From: Klenkia soli
GTDB taxonomy: Bacteria; Actinomycetota; Actinomycetes; Mycobacteriales; Geodermatophilaceae
Direction of reading: 5' to 3'
DNA: 64,000 bases
NCBI RefSeq assembly: GCF_900103975.1
Contig: NZ_FNIR01000008.1
Span: 202,003 to 266,002, forward strand
Positions within the stretch are counted from its first letter, which is position 1; every line of letters begins with the position of its first letter. A program made the position numbers and the translations under genes. Below the pieces are notes generated by a model. It worked only from the letters and a program-made list of their open reading frames with translations. It was not told the DNA's origin and did no database searches. Shown here one piece after another: positions 11,079-19,002 of the stretch.

Positions 11079-11714
11079 GTGGCCGGCCCGGGGGTGTTCA
11101 TCGCGTTCGAGGGCGGCGAGGGCGCGGGCAAGTCCACCCAGGTGGGCCGGCTGGAGGCCTGGCTGACCGGCCGCGGCGTGCCGGTGCGCACCACCCGCGA
11201 ACCCGGCGCCACCGACCTCGGCGGCACGGTGCGCTCGATCGTGCTCGACCCGGCGAACACGGGGCTCTCGGCCCGGGCCGAGGCGCTGCTCTACGCCGCC
11301 GACCGCGCCCAGCACGTCCACGAGGTCGTCGCCCCCGCGCTGGCCGCGGGCCAGGTGGTGGTCACCGACCGGTACGTCGACAGCTCGCTGGCCTACCAGG
11401 GCGCCGGCCGCTCGTTCGACCTGGCCGAGATCGCGTCGATCTCCCGCTGGGCCACCGAGGGGCTGGTGCCCGACCTCACCGTCCTGCTCGACCTGCCGCC
11501 CGAGACCGGGTTGGCCCGCGCCCGAGGCCGAGCCGCGGCCGACCGGCTCGAGGGCGAGTCCGTGCAGTTCCACCAGCGGGTCCGCGACACCTTCCGCGCC
11601 CTCGCCGCGGCCGAGCCCGACCGCTACCTGGTCCTCGACGCGACCGCCGACCCCGACGCCCTGGCCGGTGCCGTCGCGGCCGGGGTGGGCGCGCTGCTGG
11701 GGGAGCGGCGGTGA
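11079..11714 (+). CDS. tmk: Thymidylate kinase
   Basis: A 211-aa dTMP kinase that converts dTMP to dTDP for DNA synthesis. It has the P-loop EGGEGAGKST near residue 10, the TREPG thymidine-binding element, the DRYVDSSLAYQG (DRX) motif and a lid rich in Arg (ARARGRAAADRLE). The GTG at 11079 has a TACCGT -10-like hexamer 6 nt before it, which fits a leaderless transcript. Its stop overlaps holB as GTGA; tmk-holB pairing is widespread, tying precursor supply to the replisome. Confidence 0.96.
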   Translation: MAGPGVFIAFEGGEGAGKSTQVGRLEAWLTGRGVPVRTTREPGATDLGGTVRSIVLDPANTGLSARAEALLYAADRAQHVHEVVAPALAAGQVVVTDRYVDSSLAYQGAGRSFDLAEIASISRWATEGLVPDLTVLLDLPPETGLARARGRAAADRLEGESVQFHQRVRDTFRALAAAEPDRYLVLDATADPDALAGAVAAGVGALLGERR

Positions 11715-12892
11715 GCGCGCTGCCCGAGGGCGTGTGGCGCGACGTCGTCGGCCAGCCCGCCGCGGTGGCCGAGCTGCAGCAGGCGGTCGCGCACCCGGCG
11801 TCCATGACCCACGCCTGGCTGTTCACCGGCCCGCCCGGCTCGGGCCGGTCGGTGGCCGCCCGCGCGTTCGCGGCCGCCCTGCAGTGCCCCGACGGCGGCG
11901 ACGGCACCTGCCACGCCTGCACGACCGCGCTGCGCGGTACGCACGCCGACGTCCGGGTGGTCGCCCCCGAGGGGTTGTCGATCGGGGTCGCCGAGGTGCG
12001 CGAGATCGTCCGGATGGCCGGCCGGGCACCGTCCCAGGGCCGGTTCCAGGTGGTCATCGTCGAGGACGCCGACCGCATGACCGAGCCGGCCGCCAACACC
12101 GTCCTGAAGATGCTCGAGGAACCCCCGCCGCGCACGGTCTTCCTGCTCTGCGCCCCCTCCCTGCACCCCGACGACGTCCCGGTCACCATCCGCTCGCGCT
12201 GCCGGGTGGTGTCGCTGCGCACCCCGCCGGCCGAGGCCGTCGCCGAGGTGCTCACCCGGCGCGACGGCGTCGAGCCGAGCCTGGCCGCGTGGTCGGCCGC
12301 GGCAGCGGGTGGGCACGTCGGCCGCGCCCGGCGGTTGGCCCGCGACGAGGACGCCCGGGCGGCCCGCGCAGCTGTGCTCGACGTCCCCCGGTCGCTGACC
12401 AGCCTGGCCGCGTGCCTGCAGGCCGCCGACGGTCTGGTCGCCACCGCGGCGGCCGAGTCCCTGGCGGCGTCGACGGCCATCGACGGCGCTGAGACCGAGG
12501 CCGTCAAGGCCTCCCTCGGCGTGGGCGCGCGCGGCCCGGGGGTGGCTGCGGCCTCCCGCGGCGCGGGCCAGCTCAAGGAGCTGGAGAAGAAGCAGAAGTC
12601 GCGGGCCACCCGCATCGGCCGCGACTCCCTGGACCGCGCGCTCGTCGACCTCGCCGCGTTCTACCGGGACGCGCTGCTGATCGCCACGGTGCGCGGCGCC
12701 GTGGACCGCGTGCCGCACCTCAACCACCCCGACCGCGCGGCCGATGCCCTCGAGCTGGCCCGGGCGATCGGCGCCGAGGGGGCGCTGCGCCGCATCGACG
12801 TCGTGCTCGCCGCCCGCACGGCGCTCGAGCAGGCGGTGAAGCCGCAGATCGCCATCGAGGCGATGTGCGTGGCCCTCCGGCTGCCGGCGTGA
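11711..12892 (+). CDS. holB: DNA polymerase III subunit delta'
   Basis: A 393-aa clamp-loader subunit of the AAA+ family. It begins WRDVVGQPAAVAELQQAV and has a P-loop-like FTGPPGSGRSVAARAFA, a Cys cluster (CPDGGDGTCHACTT) that binds zinc in this family, and MLEEPPPRTVFLL with the sensor-1 region. The C-terminal half carries the clamp-loader collar helices. It is coupled to tmk by GTGA overlap. About 60 nt separate it from the tRNA gene. Confidence 0.95.
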   Translation: MSALPEGVWRDVVGQPAAVAELQQAVAHPASMTHAWLFTGPPGSGRSVAARAFAAALQCPDGGDGTCHACTTALRGTHADVRVVAPEGLSIGVAEVREIVRMAGRAPSQGRFQVVIVEDADRMTEPAANTVLKMLEEPPPRTVFLLCAPSLHPDDVPVTIRSRCRVVSLRTPPAEAVAEVLTRRDGVEPSLAAWSAAAAGGHVGRARRLARDEDARAARAAVLDVPRSLTSLAACLQAADGLVATAAAESLAASTAIDGAETEAVKASLGVGARGPGVAAASRGAGQLKELEKKQKSRATRIGRDSLDRALVDLAAFYRDALLIATVRGAVDRVPHLNHPDRAADALELARAIGAEGALRRIDVVLAARTALEQAVKPQIAIEAMCVALRLPA

Positions 12893-12952
12893 CACCCCGA
12901 CACCGGTGCACCGGCGGCGACCGGGGCTCCCGTAAGCTCCCCGGAGCACCAC

Positions 12953-13025
12953 GCCGCCTTAGCTCAGTCGGTAGAGCATCTCACTCGTAATGAGAAGGTC
13001 GTCGGTTCGATTCCGACAGGCGGCT
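12953..13025 (+). tRNA. tRNA-Thr (anticodon CGT)
   Basis: A complete cloverleaf of 73 nt. The acceptor arms GCCGCCT (12953-12959) and AGGCGGC (13018-13024) pair fully. The D arm is AGCTCAGTCGGTAGAGC. The anticodon stem TCTCA/TGAGA holds the loop CTCGTAA, giving anticodon CGT at 12986-12988, which reads ACG. The T arm contains GGTTCGATTCC. CCA is not encoded. A TAAGCT hexamer at 12932-12937 is a plausible -10 element. Confidence 0.97.
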
Positions 13026-13066
13026 CGCATCTGGCCAGCGTGTTCGGTCAGCACCCCAGCCCGGCG

Positions 13067-13423
13067 TCAGCTCCGGAGCTGGGTGCCCAGCGCCGCCGCG
13101 ACGGAGTCCAGGGTGTCGGGGACGAGGGCGTAGTAGGCCCACACGCCGCGCTTGTCGCGGGTGAGCAGGCCGGCGTCGACGAGCACCTTGAGGTGGTGGG
13201 ACACCGTCGGCTGGGAGAGCCCGACGGGGTCGGTGAGGTCGCAGACGCACGCCTCCCCGCCGTCGTGGGCGGCGACGAGGGACAGCAGCCGCAGCCGGGC
13301 GGGATCGGCGAGGGCCTTGAGGGTGCGGGCCAGGGCGTCGGCGTCCGCGGGGCTGATGGGCGCGGCGACCAGCGGAGCGCAGCAGGCCTGCGCCTCGGCC
13401 GTCTCGTGCAGTGCCGTCGTCAT
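13067..13423 (-). CDS. arsR: ArsR/SmtB-family arsenic-responsive repressor
   Basis: A 118-aa winged-helix repressor. The DNA-reading helix region is PTVSHHLKVLVDAGLLT, and the metalloid site ACVCDL (CxC) lies just before it in the alpha-3 helix, as in classic As(III) sensors. An extra CC pair near residue 14 (AQACCAP) could be a third thiolate contributor. It is divergent from the ACR3 permease gene; the 145-nt gap contains inverted repeats that fit its operator. It ends 41 nt after the tRNA-Thr. Confidence 0.93.
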   Translation of the reverse strand: MTTALHETAEAQACCAPLVAAPISPADADALARTLKALADPARLRLLSLVAAHDGGEACVCDLTDPVGLSQPTVSHHLKVLVDAGLLTRDKRGVWAYYALVPDTLDSVAAALGTQLRS

Positions 13424-13442
13424 GGACCGAGTGTGCCGTGGA

Positions 13443-13478
13443 CATCGACACCTGTCGATATTGACGCTCGTCGATGTC
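13443..13478. promoter_or_regulatory. Probable ArsR operator (nested inverted repeats)
   Basis: ATCGACA (13444-13450), a 2-nt spacer and TGTCGAT (13453-13459) form a perfect 7-bp inverted repeat. GACATCGAC (13441-13449) is also matched perfectly by GTCGATGTC (13470-13478). The ATCGAnnnnTCGAT-type core is similar to known actinobacterial ArsR sites. It lies 20 nt before arsR and in front of the ACR3 gene, so one repressor could control both directions. Confidence 0.7.
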
Positions 13479-13568
13479 TGGGGCAGGCTGCGTCGACATG
13501 CAGCGATGGACGGGAGCGACCATGACCGGCGCGGTCGGCGCTGCCCCGAGGCCCGTGGGAACCACGTC

Positions 13569-14690
13569 GTGAGCGACCCGGTCCGCGAGGCCCGCCGTCA
13601 GGGCGCCGGTACCCCGGTGATGGCGCAGCTGTCCACCCTCGACCGGTTCCTGACGGTCTGGATCGTCGCGGCCATGGCGCTCGGGCTGGCGCTGGGCCGC
13701 CTGGTCCCGGGCCTGGACACCGCGCTGCAGGCGGTCGAGGTCGGCGGCGTCAGCCTGCCGATCGCGGTCGGGTTGCTGCTGATGATGTACCCGGTGCTGG
13801 CGAAGGTCCGCTACTCCGAGCTGGACCGGGTCACCGGCGACCGCACGCTCCTGCTGGCCTCCCTGGGCCTGAACTGGGTGGTCGGCCCGGCGGTCATGTT
13901 CGCCCTGGCCTGGCTGCTGCTGCCCGACCTGCCCGAGTACCGCACCGGGCTGGTCGTCGTGGGTCTGGCCCGCTGCATCGCGATGGTGCTGATCTGGAAC
14001 GACCTGTCCTGCGGCGACCGCGAGGCCGCCGCCGTCCTGGTCGCGATCAACTCGGTCTTCCAGATCCTGGCCTTCGCCGCGCTGGGCTGGTTCTACCTGC
14101 AGGTCCTGCCCGGCTGGCTGGGTCTCCCGACCACGTCGGCGGAGTTCAGCGTCTGGGCCGTCGTGGTCTCGGTCCTGGTGTTCCTCGGCATCCCGCTGCT
14201 CGCCGGGTTCCTGACCCGCACGGTGGGCGAGAGCCGGAAGGGCCGCGACTGGTACGAGTCCCGCTTCCTGCCCCGGATCGGTCCGGTCGCCCTCCACGGC
14301 CTGCTGTTCACGATCGTGGTGCTGTTCGCGCTGCAGGGTGACGCGATCACCTCGAAGCCCTGGGACGTCGCCCGGATCGCGCTGCCGCTGCTGGCCTACT
14401 TCGGGTTGATGTTCGGCGGGTCGTTCCTGCTCGGCATGCGGCTGCGGCTGGGATACGCGAAGACCGCGACGCTGGCCTTCACCGCCGCCGGCAACAACTT
14501 CGAGCTCGCCATCGCCGTGGCCATCGGCACCTTCGGCGTCACCTCCGGACAGGCGCTGGCCGGGGTCGTCGGCCCGCTCGTCGAGGTCCCGGTCCTCGTC
14601 GCGCTGGTCCACGTCTGCCTGTGGGCCGGCCGGCGCTGGTTCCCCGGCGACCCCACCGTCCCGACCAGCCCGAGGAGCGCGATCCGATGA
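13569..14690 (+). CDS. ACR3-family arsenite efflux permease
   Basis: A 373-aa membrane transporter that expels arsenite. Ten hydrophobic segments can be seen; the conserved ACR3 signature with the essential Cys is GLARCIAMVLIWNDLSCGD, and NNFELAIAVAIGTFG is the second hallmark near the C-terminus. The start is either GTG 13569 (GGGAA 8 nt upstream) or ATG 13620, 17 codons further in; both keep all helices. A 16-24 codon frame ends at the GTGA over 13569. Its own stop overlaps arsC as ATGA, giving an arsB-arsC unit. Confidence 0.92.
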   Translation: MSDPVREARRQGAGTPVMAQLSTLDRFLTVWIVAAMALGLALGRLVPGLDTALQAVEVGGVSLPIAVGLLLMMYPVLAKVRYSELDRVTGDRTLLLASLGLNWVVGPAVMFALAWLLLPDLPEYRTGLVVVGLARCIAMVLIWNDLSCGDREAAAVLVAINSVFQILAFAALGWFYLQVLPGWLGLPTTSAEFSVWAVVVSVLVFLGIPLLAGFLTRTVGESRKGRDWYESRFLPRIGPVALHGLLFTIVVLFALQGDAITSKPWDVARIALPLLAYFGLMFGGSFLLGMRLRLGYAKTATLAFTAAGNNFELAIAVAIGTFGVTSGQALAGVVGPLVEVPVLVALVHVCLWAGRRWFPGDPTVPTSPRSAIR

Positions 14691-15112
14691 GCACCCCCAG
14701 CGTCCTGTTCGTGTGCGTGCACAACGCCGGTCGTTCCCAGATGGCCGCCGGCTGGCTCACCCACCTGGCGGGGGACGCCGTCGAGGTCCGGTCGGCCGGT
14801 TCCCTGCCCGCCGACCAGGTCAACCCCGCCGCCGTCGCCGCCATGGCCGAGGTCGGCATCGACATCTCCGCCGCCGCTCCGCGCGTGCTCACCGCGGAGG
14901 CCGTGCAGGCCTCCGACGTCGTGATCACGATGGGCTGCGGTGACGCCTGCCCGGTCTTCCCCGGCAAGCGCTACCTCGACTGGGACCTCGCCGACCCCGC
15001 CGGGAAGGGGGTGGCGGCCATCCGCCCGATCCGCGACGAGATCGAGAGCCGCATCCGAGGCCTGCTCGCCGAGCTGCGCGGCCCCCGGGGACCGGTCGTG
15101 ACCGCCGGTTAG
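14687..15112 (+). CDS. arsC: Arsenate reductase, low-molecular-weight phosphatase type
   Basis: A 141-aa cytosolic enzyme reducing arsenate to arsenite for export by the adjacent ACR3 pump. It has the phosphatase-like loop CVHNAGRS (nucleophile Cys11 and Arg17) at the N-terminus, and MGCGDACPVFPGKRYLDWD near residue 85, where the Cys pair and Asp are typical of the actinobacterial class that uses thioredoxin or mycothiol/mycoredoxin as electron donor. The donor cannot be told from the sequence. It is coupled to ACR3 by ATGA overlap; 10 nt separate it from the next gene. Confidence 0.93.
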   Translation: MSTPSVLFVCVHNAGRSQMAAGWLTHLAGDAVEVRSAGSLPADQVNPAAVAAMAEVGIDISAAAPRVLTAEAVQASDVVITMGCGDACPVFPGKRYLDWDLADPAGKGVAAIRPIRDEIESRIRGLLAELRGPRGPVVTAG

Positions 15113-15122
15113 GTTCACCGGC

Positions 15123-15857
15123 GTGGACATGGTCTTCCCCGCCCCTGCCCGGTCCGTCGCCGGCGACGACCTGCTCGACGCCTACCCGTGGCCGGAGGAG
15201 GCGCGCTGGGTGCGGGCGATGATGGTGACCACCCTCGACGGCGCCGCCGCCGGGCGCGACGGGCTCAGCGGCTCGATCTCCTCGGCCGTCGACGGCGAGG
15301 TGTTCGACGCCGTCCGCCGGCTGGCCGACGCCGTGCTGGTCGGGGCCGGCACGCTGCGGGCCGAGGAGTACGGCCCGATGCGGGCCAGCGCTGCCGACGC
15401 CGAGCGCCGGGCCGCCGCCGGGCAGGCGCCCGCTCCCCGCCTGGCCGTCGTCTCGGGCTCGCTGGACCTGCCGTGGGCGCTGCCCGTGTGGGCCGACTCG
15501 ACCCTGACCCCGCTGGTGCTCACCGGGCCGTCGCCGGACCCGGCCGCGCTGACCACCGCCCGGGAGCACGCCGAGGTCGTCTTCCTCGCCGACCTCGAGC
15601 CCGCGTCGTTGCTGGCCGCGCTCACCGACCGGGGTCTGCGCCGCGTCGTCTGCGAGGGCGGGCCGAGCCTGCTCGAGGCCGTGGTGGCCGCCGACCTGCT
15701 CGACGAGGCCGACATCACGCTCTCGCCGGTGTTCGCCGGCACGTCGACCACCCCCCGCACCGGGGGGCCCGACGAGGTCGCCCGGCTGGACCTGGTGCAC
15801 CTGATCACCGCCGAGGGGTACGTCATGGCCCGCTACGTCCGGCCCGGCCACCGGTGA
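15123..15857 (+). CDS. Pyrimidine reductase family protein (RibD C-terminal/DHFR-like fold)
   Basis: A 244-aa protein of the RibD C-terminal family, which has a dihydrofolate-reductase fold and uses NADPH. It shows MMVTTLDGAAAGRDG near residue 32, VLVGAGTLRAEEYGP (typical substrate/NADPH region), VVCEGGPSLLEAVVAADLLDE and the C-terminal DEADITLSPVF. There is no deaminase domain, so it is not full RibD. The GTG at 15123 lies 10 nt after arsC and its stop overlaps the DHPS-like gene as GTGA, suggesting a shared pterin- or pyrimidine-related role. Confidence 0.8.
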   Translation: MDMVFPAPARSVAGDDLLDAYPWPEEARWVRAMMVTTLDGAAAGRDGLSGSISSAVDGEVFDAVRRLADAVLVGAGTLRAEEYGPMRASAADAERRAAAGQAPAPRLAVVSGSLDLPWALPVWADSTLTPLVLTGPSPDPAALTTAREHAEVVFLADLEPASLLAALTDRGLRRVVCEGGPSLLEAVVAADLLDEADITLSPVFAGTSTTPRTGGPDEVARLDLVHLITAEGYVMARYVRPGHR

Positions 15858-16753
15858 TCGGCCTGCGCGAGCTGGTCCGGCTGGCCGCCGAGCACCCCGA
15901 GGACCTCGACCACCCGGTCGCCCCCTTCCGCGTCGGCGACCGGGTGCTCGACACCGACGCCCGCCCCGCGATCATGGGCGTGGTCAACCTGTCCCAGGAC
16001 TCCTGGTACCGCGAGAGCATCGCGCCCTCGGCGGAGGCGGCCGTCCGGCGCGGGATCGTGCTGGCCGCCCAGGGTGCCGACGTCGTGGACGTCGGGGCCG
16101 AGTCGGTCGTCGCCGGCAGCGCCCGGGTGGGCCCGCAGGACCAGATCCGGGCCCTGGTGCCCGTGGTCGAGGAGCTGGCCGCGGCGGGCGTGGCCGTGTC
16201 GGTCGAGAGCTACCACCCCGACGTCGTCCGGGCGACGCTGGCCGCCGGGGCGAAGGTCCTCAACCTGACCGGCTCGGCCGACGACGACGCGATGTTCGAG
16301 CTCGCGGCGGAGTTCGACGCCGCCCTGGTGATCTGCCACGTGCTCGGCACCAACCCCCGGGAGCTCGCCGACACCGAGGTCGAGCGCGACCCCTACCCCG
16401 CGATGGTCGAGGCGCTCGGCGCCCGGGCCGAGGCCGCCCGCGCGCACGGCGTCCGCGCCGGCATCTGCGTCGACCCGGGCGCCGGTTTCGGCATGGCCCG
16501 GCTCACCGATCCGCTCGACCGCGTGCGGCACCAGTCGGTGCTGCTGCTCCACAGCTTCCGGCTGCGCAGCCTGGGCCTGCCGGTCTGCCACGCGCTGCCC
16601 AGCGGGTTCACCTACTTCGAGGACGAGGTGCGCACCGCCGAGGGCTTCTTCGCCGTGCTCGCCGGCCTCGGCGGGACCGGGGTGCACCGCACCCACGAGG
16701 TGCCCCGGGTCCGCGCGGTGCTGCGCGCCATGGCCGACCTGCCGGTGGGGTAG
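15854..16753 (+). CDS. Dihydropteroate synthase-like protein, divergent paralogue
   Basis: A 299-aa TIM-barrel protein related to DHPS. The usual [15 protein letters not shown] loop is replaced by MGVVNLSQDSWYRESI. The DVGAES element is kept (VVDVGAESVVAGS), as are CVDPGAGFG and a late LPVCHALPSG in place of the normal GASRKSF. The canonical folP lies at 26559, so this copy is a paralogue that has changed residues of the pterin and pABA sites. Mycobacterial FolP2 is a precedent for a DHPS homologue without DHPS activity. It is coupled to the pyrimidine reductase gene by GTGA overlap. The start is GTG 15854. Confidence 0.75.
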   Translation: MIGLRELVRLAAEHPEDLDHPVAPFRVGDRVLDTDARPAIMGVVNLSQDSWYRESIAPSAEAAVRRGIVLAAQGADVVDVGAESVVAGSARVGPQDQIRALVPVVEELAAAGVAVSVESYHPDVVRATLAAGAKVLNLTGSADDDAMFELAAEFDAALVICHVLGTNPRELADTEVERDPYPAMVEALGARAEAARAHGVRAGICVDPGAGFGMARLTDPLDRVRHQSVLLLHSFRLRSLGLPVCHALPSGFTYFEDEVRTAEGFFAVLAGLGGTGVHRTHEVPRVRAVLRAMADLPVG

Positions 16754-16760
16754 CGCGCCG

Positions 16761-17399
16761 TCAGCCGCGGTCCAGCAGCGCGGCCCGCAGGGTGCCGAGC
16801 ACGAACTCGCCGTAGGCCGCCGGTGTCCAGCCGCGGCGGGTGACGAGCAGGTCGTGCAGCTCGGCCGAGGTGCAGGTCCACAGCACGTCGCGCACCCGGT
16901 CGAGCTCGCCGGGCACCCCCAGGGACAGCAGGTGCCGGGCCAGCCCGGTCATCCCGGCCAGCCGCTCCCGGTCGGCCTTGGCCAGCACCTCGGCCGCCCC
17001 GACGTCGGCGGCCGCCGCGGCCCGGGCCGCGACCAGCAGGGGAGCGACCCGCTGCTGCACCTCCACGGCCACGGCCACGTACCCGCTCAGCAGCACCCGC
17101 GGATCGGTCTCGGCGCGCAGGGCCACCATCCGCTCCCGGTCGGCCACGGCGACCGGTGCGTCGTCCCCGGCCAGCGCCACGTCCAGGACGGCGGCCAGCA
17201 GTGCGGCCCGGCCGCCCACGTTCTTGTAGACGAACTCGGCCGACACCCCGGCCGCGGCGGCGACCGCCGGCACCGAGGTGGCCGGGTAGCCCTCCGACAG
17301 CAGCAGCTCCCGCGCGGCGGCGAGCACCTCGCGCCGGGTCCGGGCCGCACGCTCGCGCCGCGCCGTCGCGTCGTACCGCCGCTTGACCGGGTCGGGCAT
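16761..17399 (-). CDS. TetR-family transcriptional regulator (first TetR-DUF1772 module)
   Basis: A 212-aa repressor-type protein. The N-terminal helix-turn-helix spans about residues 18-60: TRREVLAAARELLLSEGY, then AVAAAAGVSAEFVYKNVG. The helical remainder is the ligand domain. The ATG at 17399 is divergent from the DUF1772 gene, with a perfect short palindrome between them. The gene converges on the DHPS-like gene with a 7-nt gap and no obvious terminator. Confidence 0.9.
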   Translation of the reverse strand: MPDPVKRRYDATARRERAARTRREVLAAARELLLSEGYPATSVPAVAAAAGVSAEFVYKNVGGRAALLAAVLDVALAGDDAPVAVADRERMVALRAETDPRVLLSGYVAVAVEVQQRVAPLLVAARAAAAADVGAAEVLAKADRERLAGMTGLARHLLSLGVPGELDRVRDVLWTCTSAELHDLLVTRRGWTPAAYGEFVLGTLRAALLDRG

Positions 17400-17422
17400 C
17401 GGGGACAGACTCCTATATCGGA

Positions 17423-17436
17423 TACGGGATTCCGTA
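17423..17436. promoter_or_regulatory. Probable TetR operator between the divergent regulator and DUF1772 gene
   Basis: TACGG, GATT, CCGTA: a perfect 5-bp inverted repeat with a 4-nt centre. It lies in the only intergenic stretch (17400-17457) between the two genes. The size and position fit a TetR dimer site; the regulator that binds is assumed to be the adjacent one. Confidence 0.5.
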
Positions 17437-17457
17437 CACAACCTACCGGGAGTGCTC

Positions 17458-17931
17458 GTGCTGGTCGTCCTGGCCGTCGTCGCGGCTGCGTTGCAGACCA
17501 TGTCCGCCGGCATCCACGTCCTCGGGGTGGCGGCGCTGAACCCCGCCTGGCGCGAGCTGGACGGACCCACCTACCTGGCGGTCAAGCAGGCCGCCGACCG
17601 CCGGTTCCCGGCCCTGATGCGGCCGTTCACCCTGCTGGGGCTGGCCGCGGTCGTCGCGCTGACCGTCGCCTGCGCGGTCACGGGGAGCCAGCCGTCCGGA
17701 GCCCTGGCGGCGGCCGGCGCGGTGGCTGCCGTGGTGGGTCTGCTCGCCGTCGTCCGGGGCGATCTGCCGATCAACCAGCGCATGGCGAACTGGTCGGCCG
17801 ACGCCCTGCCCGTCGACTGGCAGGAGGAGCGGCGCCGGTGGGAGCGGTGGTTCGCCCTGCGCACGGGGGCGGCGCTGGTGGCCGCGGGCGCCTGCCTGGC
17901 CGCCCTGGTCGCCGTCGGCGGTCAGGGCTGA
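17458..17931 (+). CDS. DUF1772 domain membrane protein (first copy)
   Basis: A 157-aa protein of the anthrone oxygenase/DUF1772 superfamily, with four hydrophobic segments (N-terminal LVVLAVVAAALQ, TLLGLAAVVALTVA, AAAGAVAAVVGLLAVV and C-terminal LVAAGACLAALVAV). The hallmark LPINQRMANW and VDWQEERRRWERW lies between segments three and four. The GTG at 17458 has GGGAG 5 nt upstream; a GTG at 17452 is also in frame. Its role is unknown; divergence from a TetR regulator suggests inducible expression. A second copy is at 48184. Confidence 0.75.
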   Translation: MLVVLAVVAAALQTMSAGIHVLGVAALNPAWRELDGPTYLAVKQAADRRFPALMRPFTLLGLAAVVALTVACAVTGSQPSGALAAAGAVAAVVGLLAVVRGDLPINQRMANWSADALPVDWQEERRRWERWFALRTGAALVAAGACLAALVAVGGQG

Positions 17932-17950
17932 CTGTTGTAACGTCCGGCGC

Positions 17951-18925
17951 ATGACGCTCCCCGACGTGCTGCGCGGCCGGCTGACGCTGCCGGCCATCGC
18001 CTCGCCGATGTTCATCGTGTCCGGCCCCGACCTCGTCGTCGCCCAGTGCGCCGCCGGCGTCGTCGGCTCGTTCCCCGCGCTCAACGCCCGCCCGGCCGCC
18101 CAGCTGGGCGACTGGCTGACCGAGATCGACGAGCGGCTGGCCGCGGCCGCCGCCACGGGGGCCACCGTCGCCCCGTACGCGGTGAACCAGATCGTGCACC
18201 GCTCCAACGACCGGCTCGAGGCCGACGTCGCGATGTGCGTCGAGCACGAGGTGCCGATCGTGATCACCTCGCTGGGGGCCCGCGCCGACGTCTACGACGC
18301 GGTGCACTCCTACGGCGGCATCGTGCTGCACGACGTCATCGACGACCGGTTCGCCCGCAAGGCGATCGAGAAGGGCGCCGACGGGCTCATCGCCGTGGCC
18401 GCCGGGGCCGGCGGGCACGCCGGGACGACGTCGCCGTTCGCGCTGGTGCGGGAGATCCGCCGCTGGTTCGACGGGCCGCTCGCGCTGTCCGGGGCGATCG
18501 CGCACGGCAGCTCGGTGCTGGCCGCGCAGGCCGCCGGCGCGGACCTGGCCTACATCGGCTCCGCGTTCCTGGCGACCACCGAGGCCCGGGCCGCCGAGGG
18601 CTACAAGCAGATGGTGGTCGACAGCTCGGCCTCCGACATCGTCTACAGCAACCTGTTCACCGGGGTGCACGGCAACTACCTGTCCGGCTCGATCGTGGCC
18701 GCCGGCCTGGACCCGGCGGACCTGCCGACGTCGGACCCCTCGGCGATGAGCTTCGGCTCCGACGGCGGGGCGAAGGCATGGCGCGACGTGTGGGGCTCCG
18801 GTCAGGGCATCGGCGTGGTCGACGCCGTCGTCCCCGCCGCCGAGCTGGTCGCCCGGCTCTCCCGCGAGTACGCCGAGGCCAAGGCGGCCCTGGACGCCGC
18901 GGTCATCACCCCCGCGACGGTCTGA
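17951..18925 (+). CDS. NAD(P)H-dependent flavin oxidoreductase, nitronate monooxygenase family
   Basis: A 324-aa FMN-dependent TIM-barrel enzyme. It begins RLTLPAIASPMFIVSGPDLV, with GVVGSFPALN, and has the flavin phosphate region LIAVAAGAGGHAGTTSPFALV (His of the catalytic region) and ALSGAIAHGSSVLAAQAAGADLAYIGSAF. The family oxidises nitronates or related compounds; the natural substrate is not evident. The ATG at 17951 has a TAACGT hexamer 7 nt before it, which fits a leaderless message. It is followed by a strong shared terminator. Confidence 0.88.
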   Translation: MTLPDVLRGRLTLPAIASPMFIVSGPDLVVAQCAAGVVGSFPALNARPAAQLGDWLTEIDERLAAAAATGATVAPYAVNQIVHRSNDRLEADVAMCVEHEVPIVITSLGARADVYDAVHSYGGIVLHDVIDDRFARKAIEKGADGLIAVAAGAGGHAGTTSPFALVREIRRWFDGPLALSGAIAHGSSVLAAQAAGADLAYIGSAFLATTEARAAEGYKQMVVDSSASDIVYSNLFTGVHGNYLSGSIVAAGLDPADLPTSDPSAMSFGSDGGAKAWRDVWGSGQGIGVVDAVVPAAELVARLSREYAEAKAALDAAVITPATV

Positions 18926-18941
18926 ACGACCCCACCCACGA

Positions 18942-18978
18942 CGAGGGGCGCCGCACCTGATCGGTGCGGCGCCCCTCG
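18942..18978. terminator. Bidirectional hairpin terminator between the oxidoreductase and ppa
   Basis: GAGGGGCGCCGCACC (18943-18957) and GGTGCGGCGCCCCTC (18963-18977) pair over 15 bp with a 5-nt loop, extended by one C-G pair. It lies between two convergent genes. Confidence 0.85.
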
Positions 18979-19002
18979 GTCGTCCGGGTGCGGTAGGTGC
19001 GG

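Noticed and set aside
12953..16753. The tRNA-Thr as an integration site for an arsenic island
   Set aside because: No repeat of the tRNA 3' end was seen downstream, there is no integrase, and GC and codon use of the ars genes match the surroundings.
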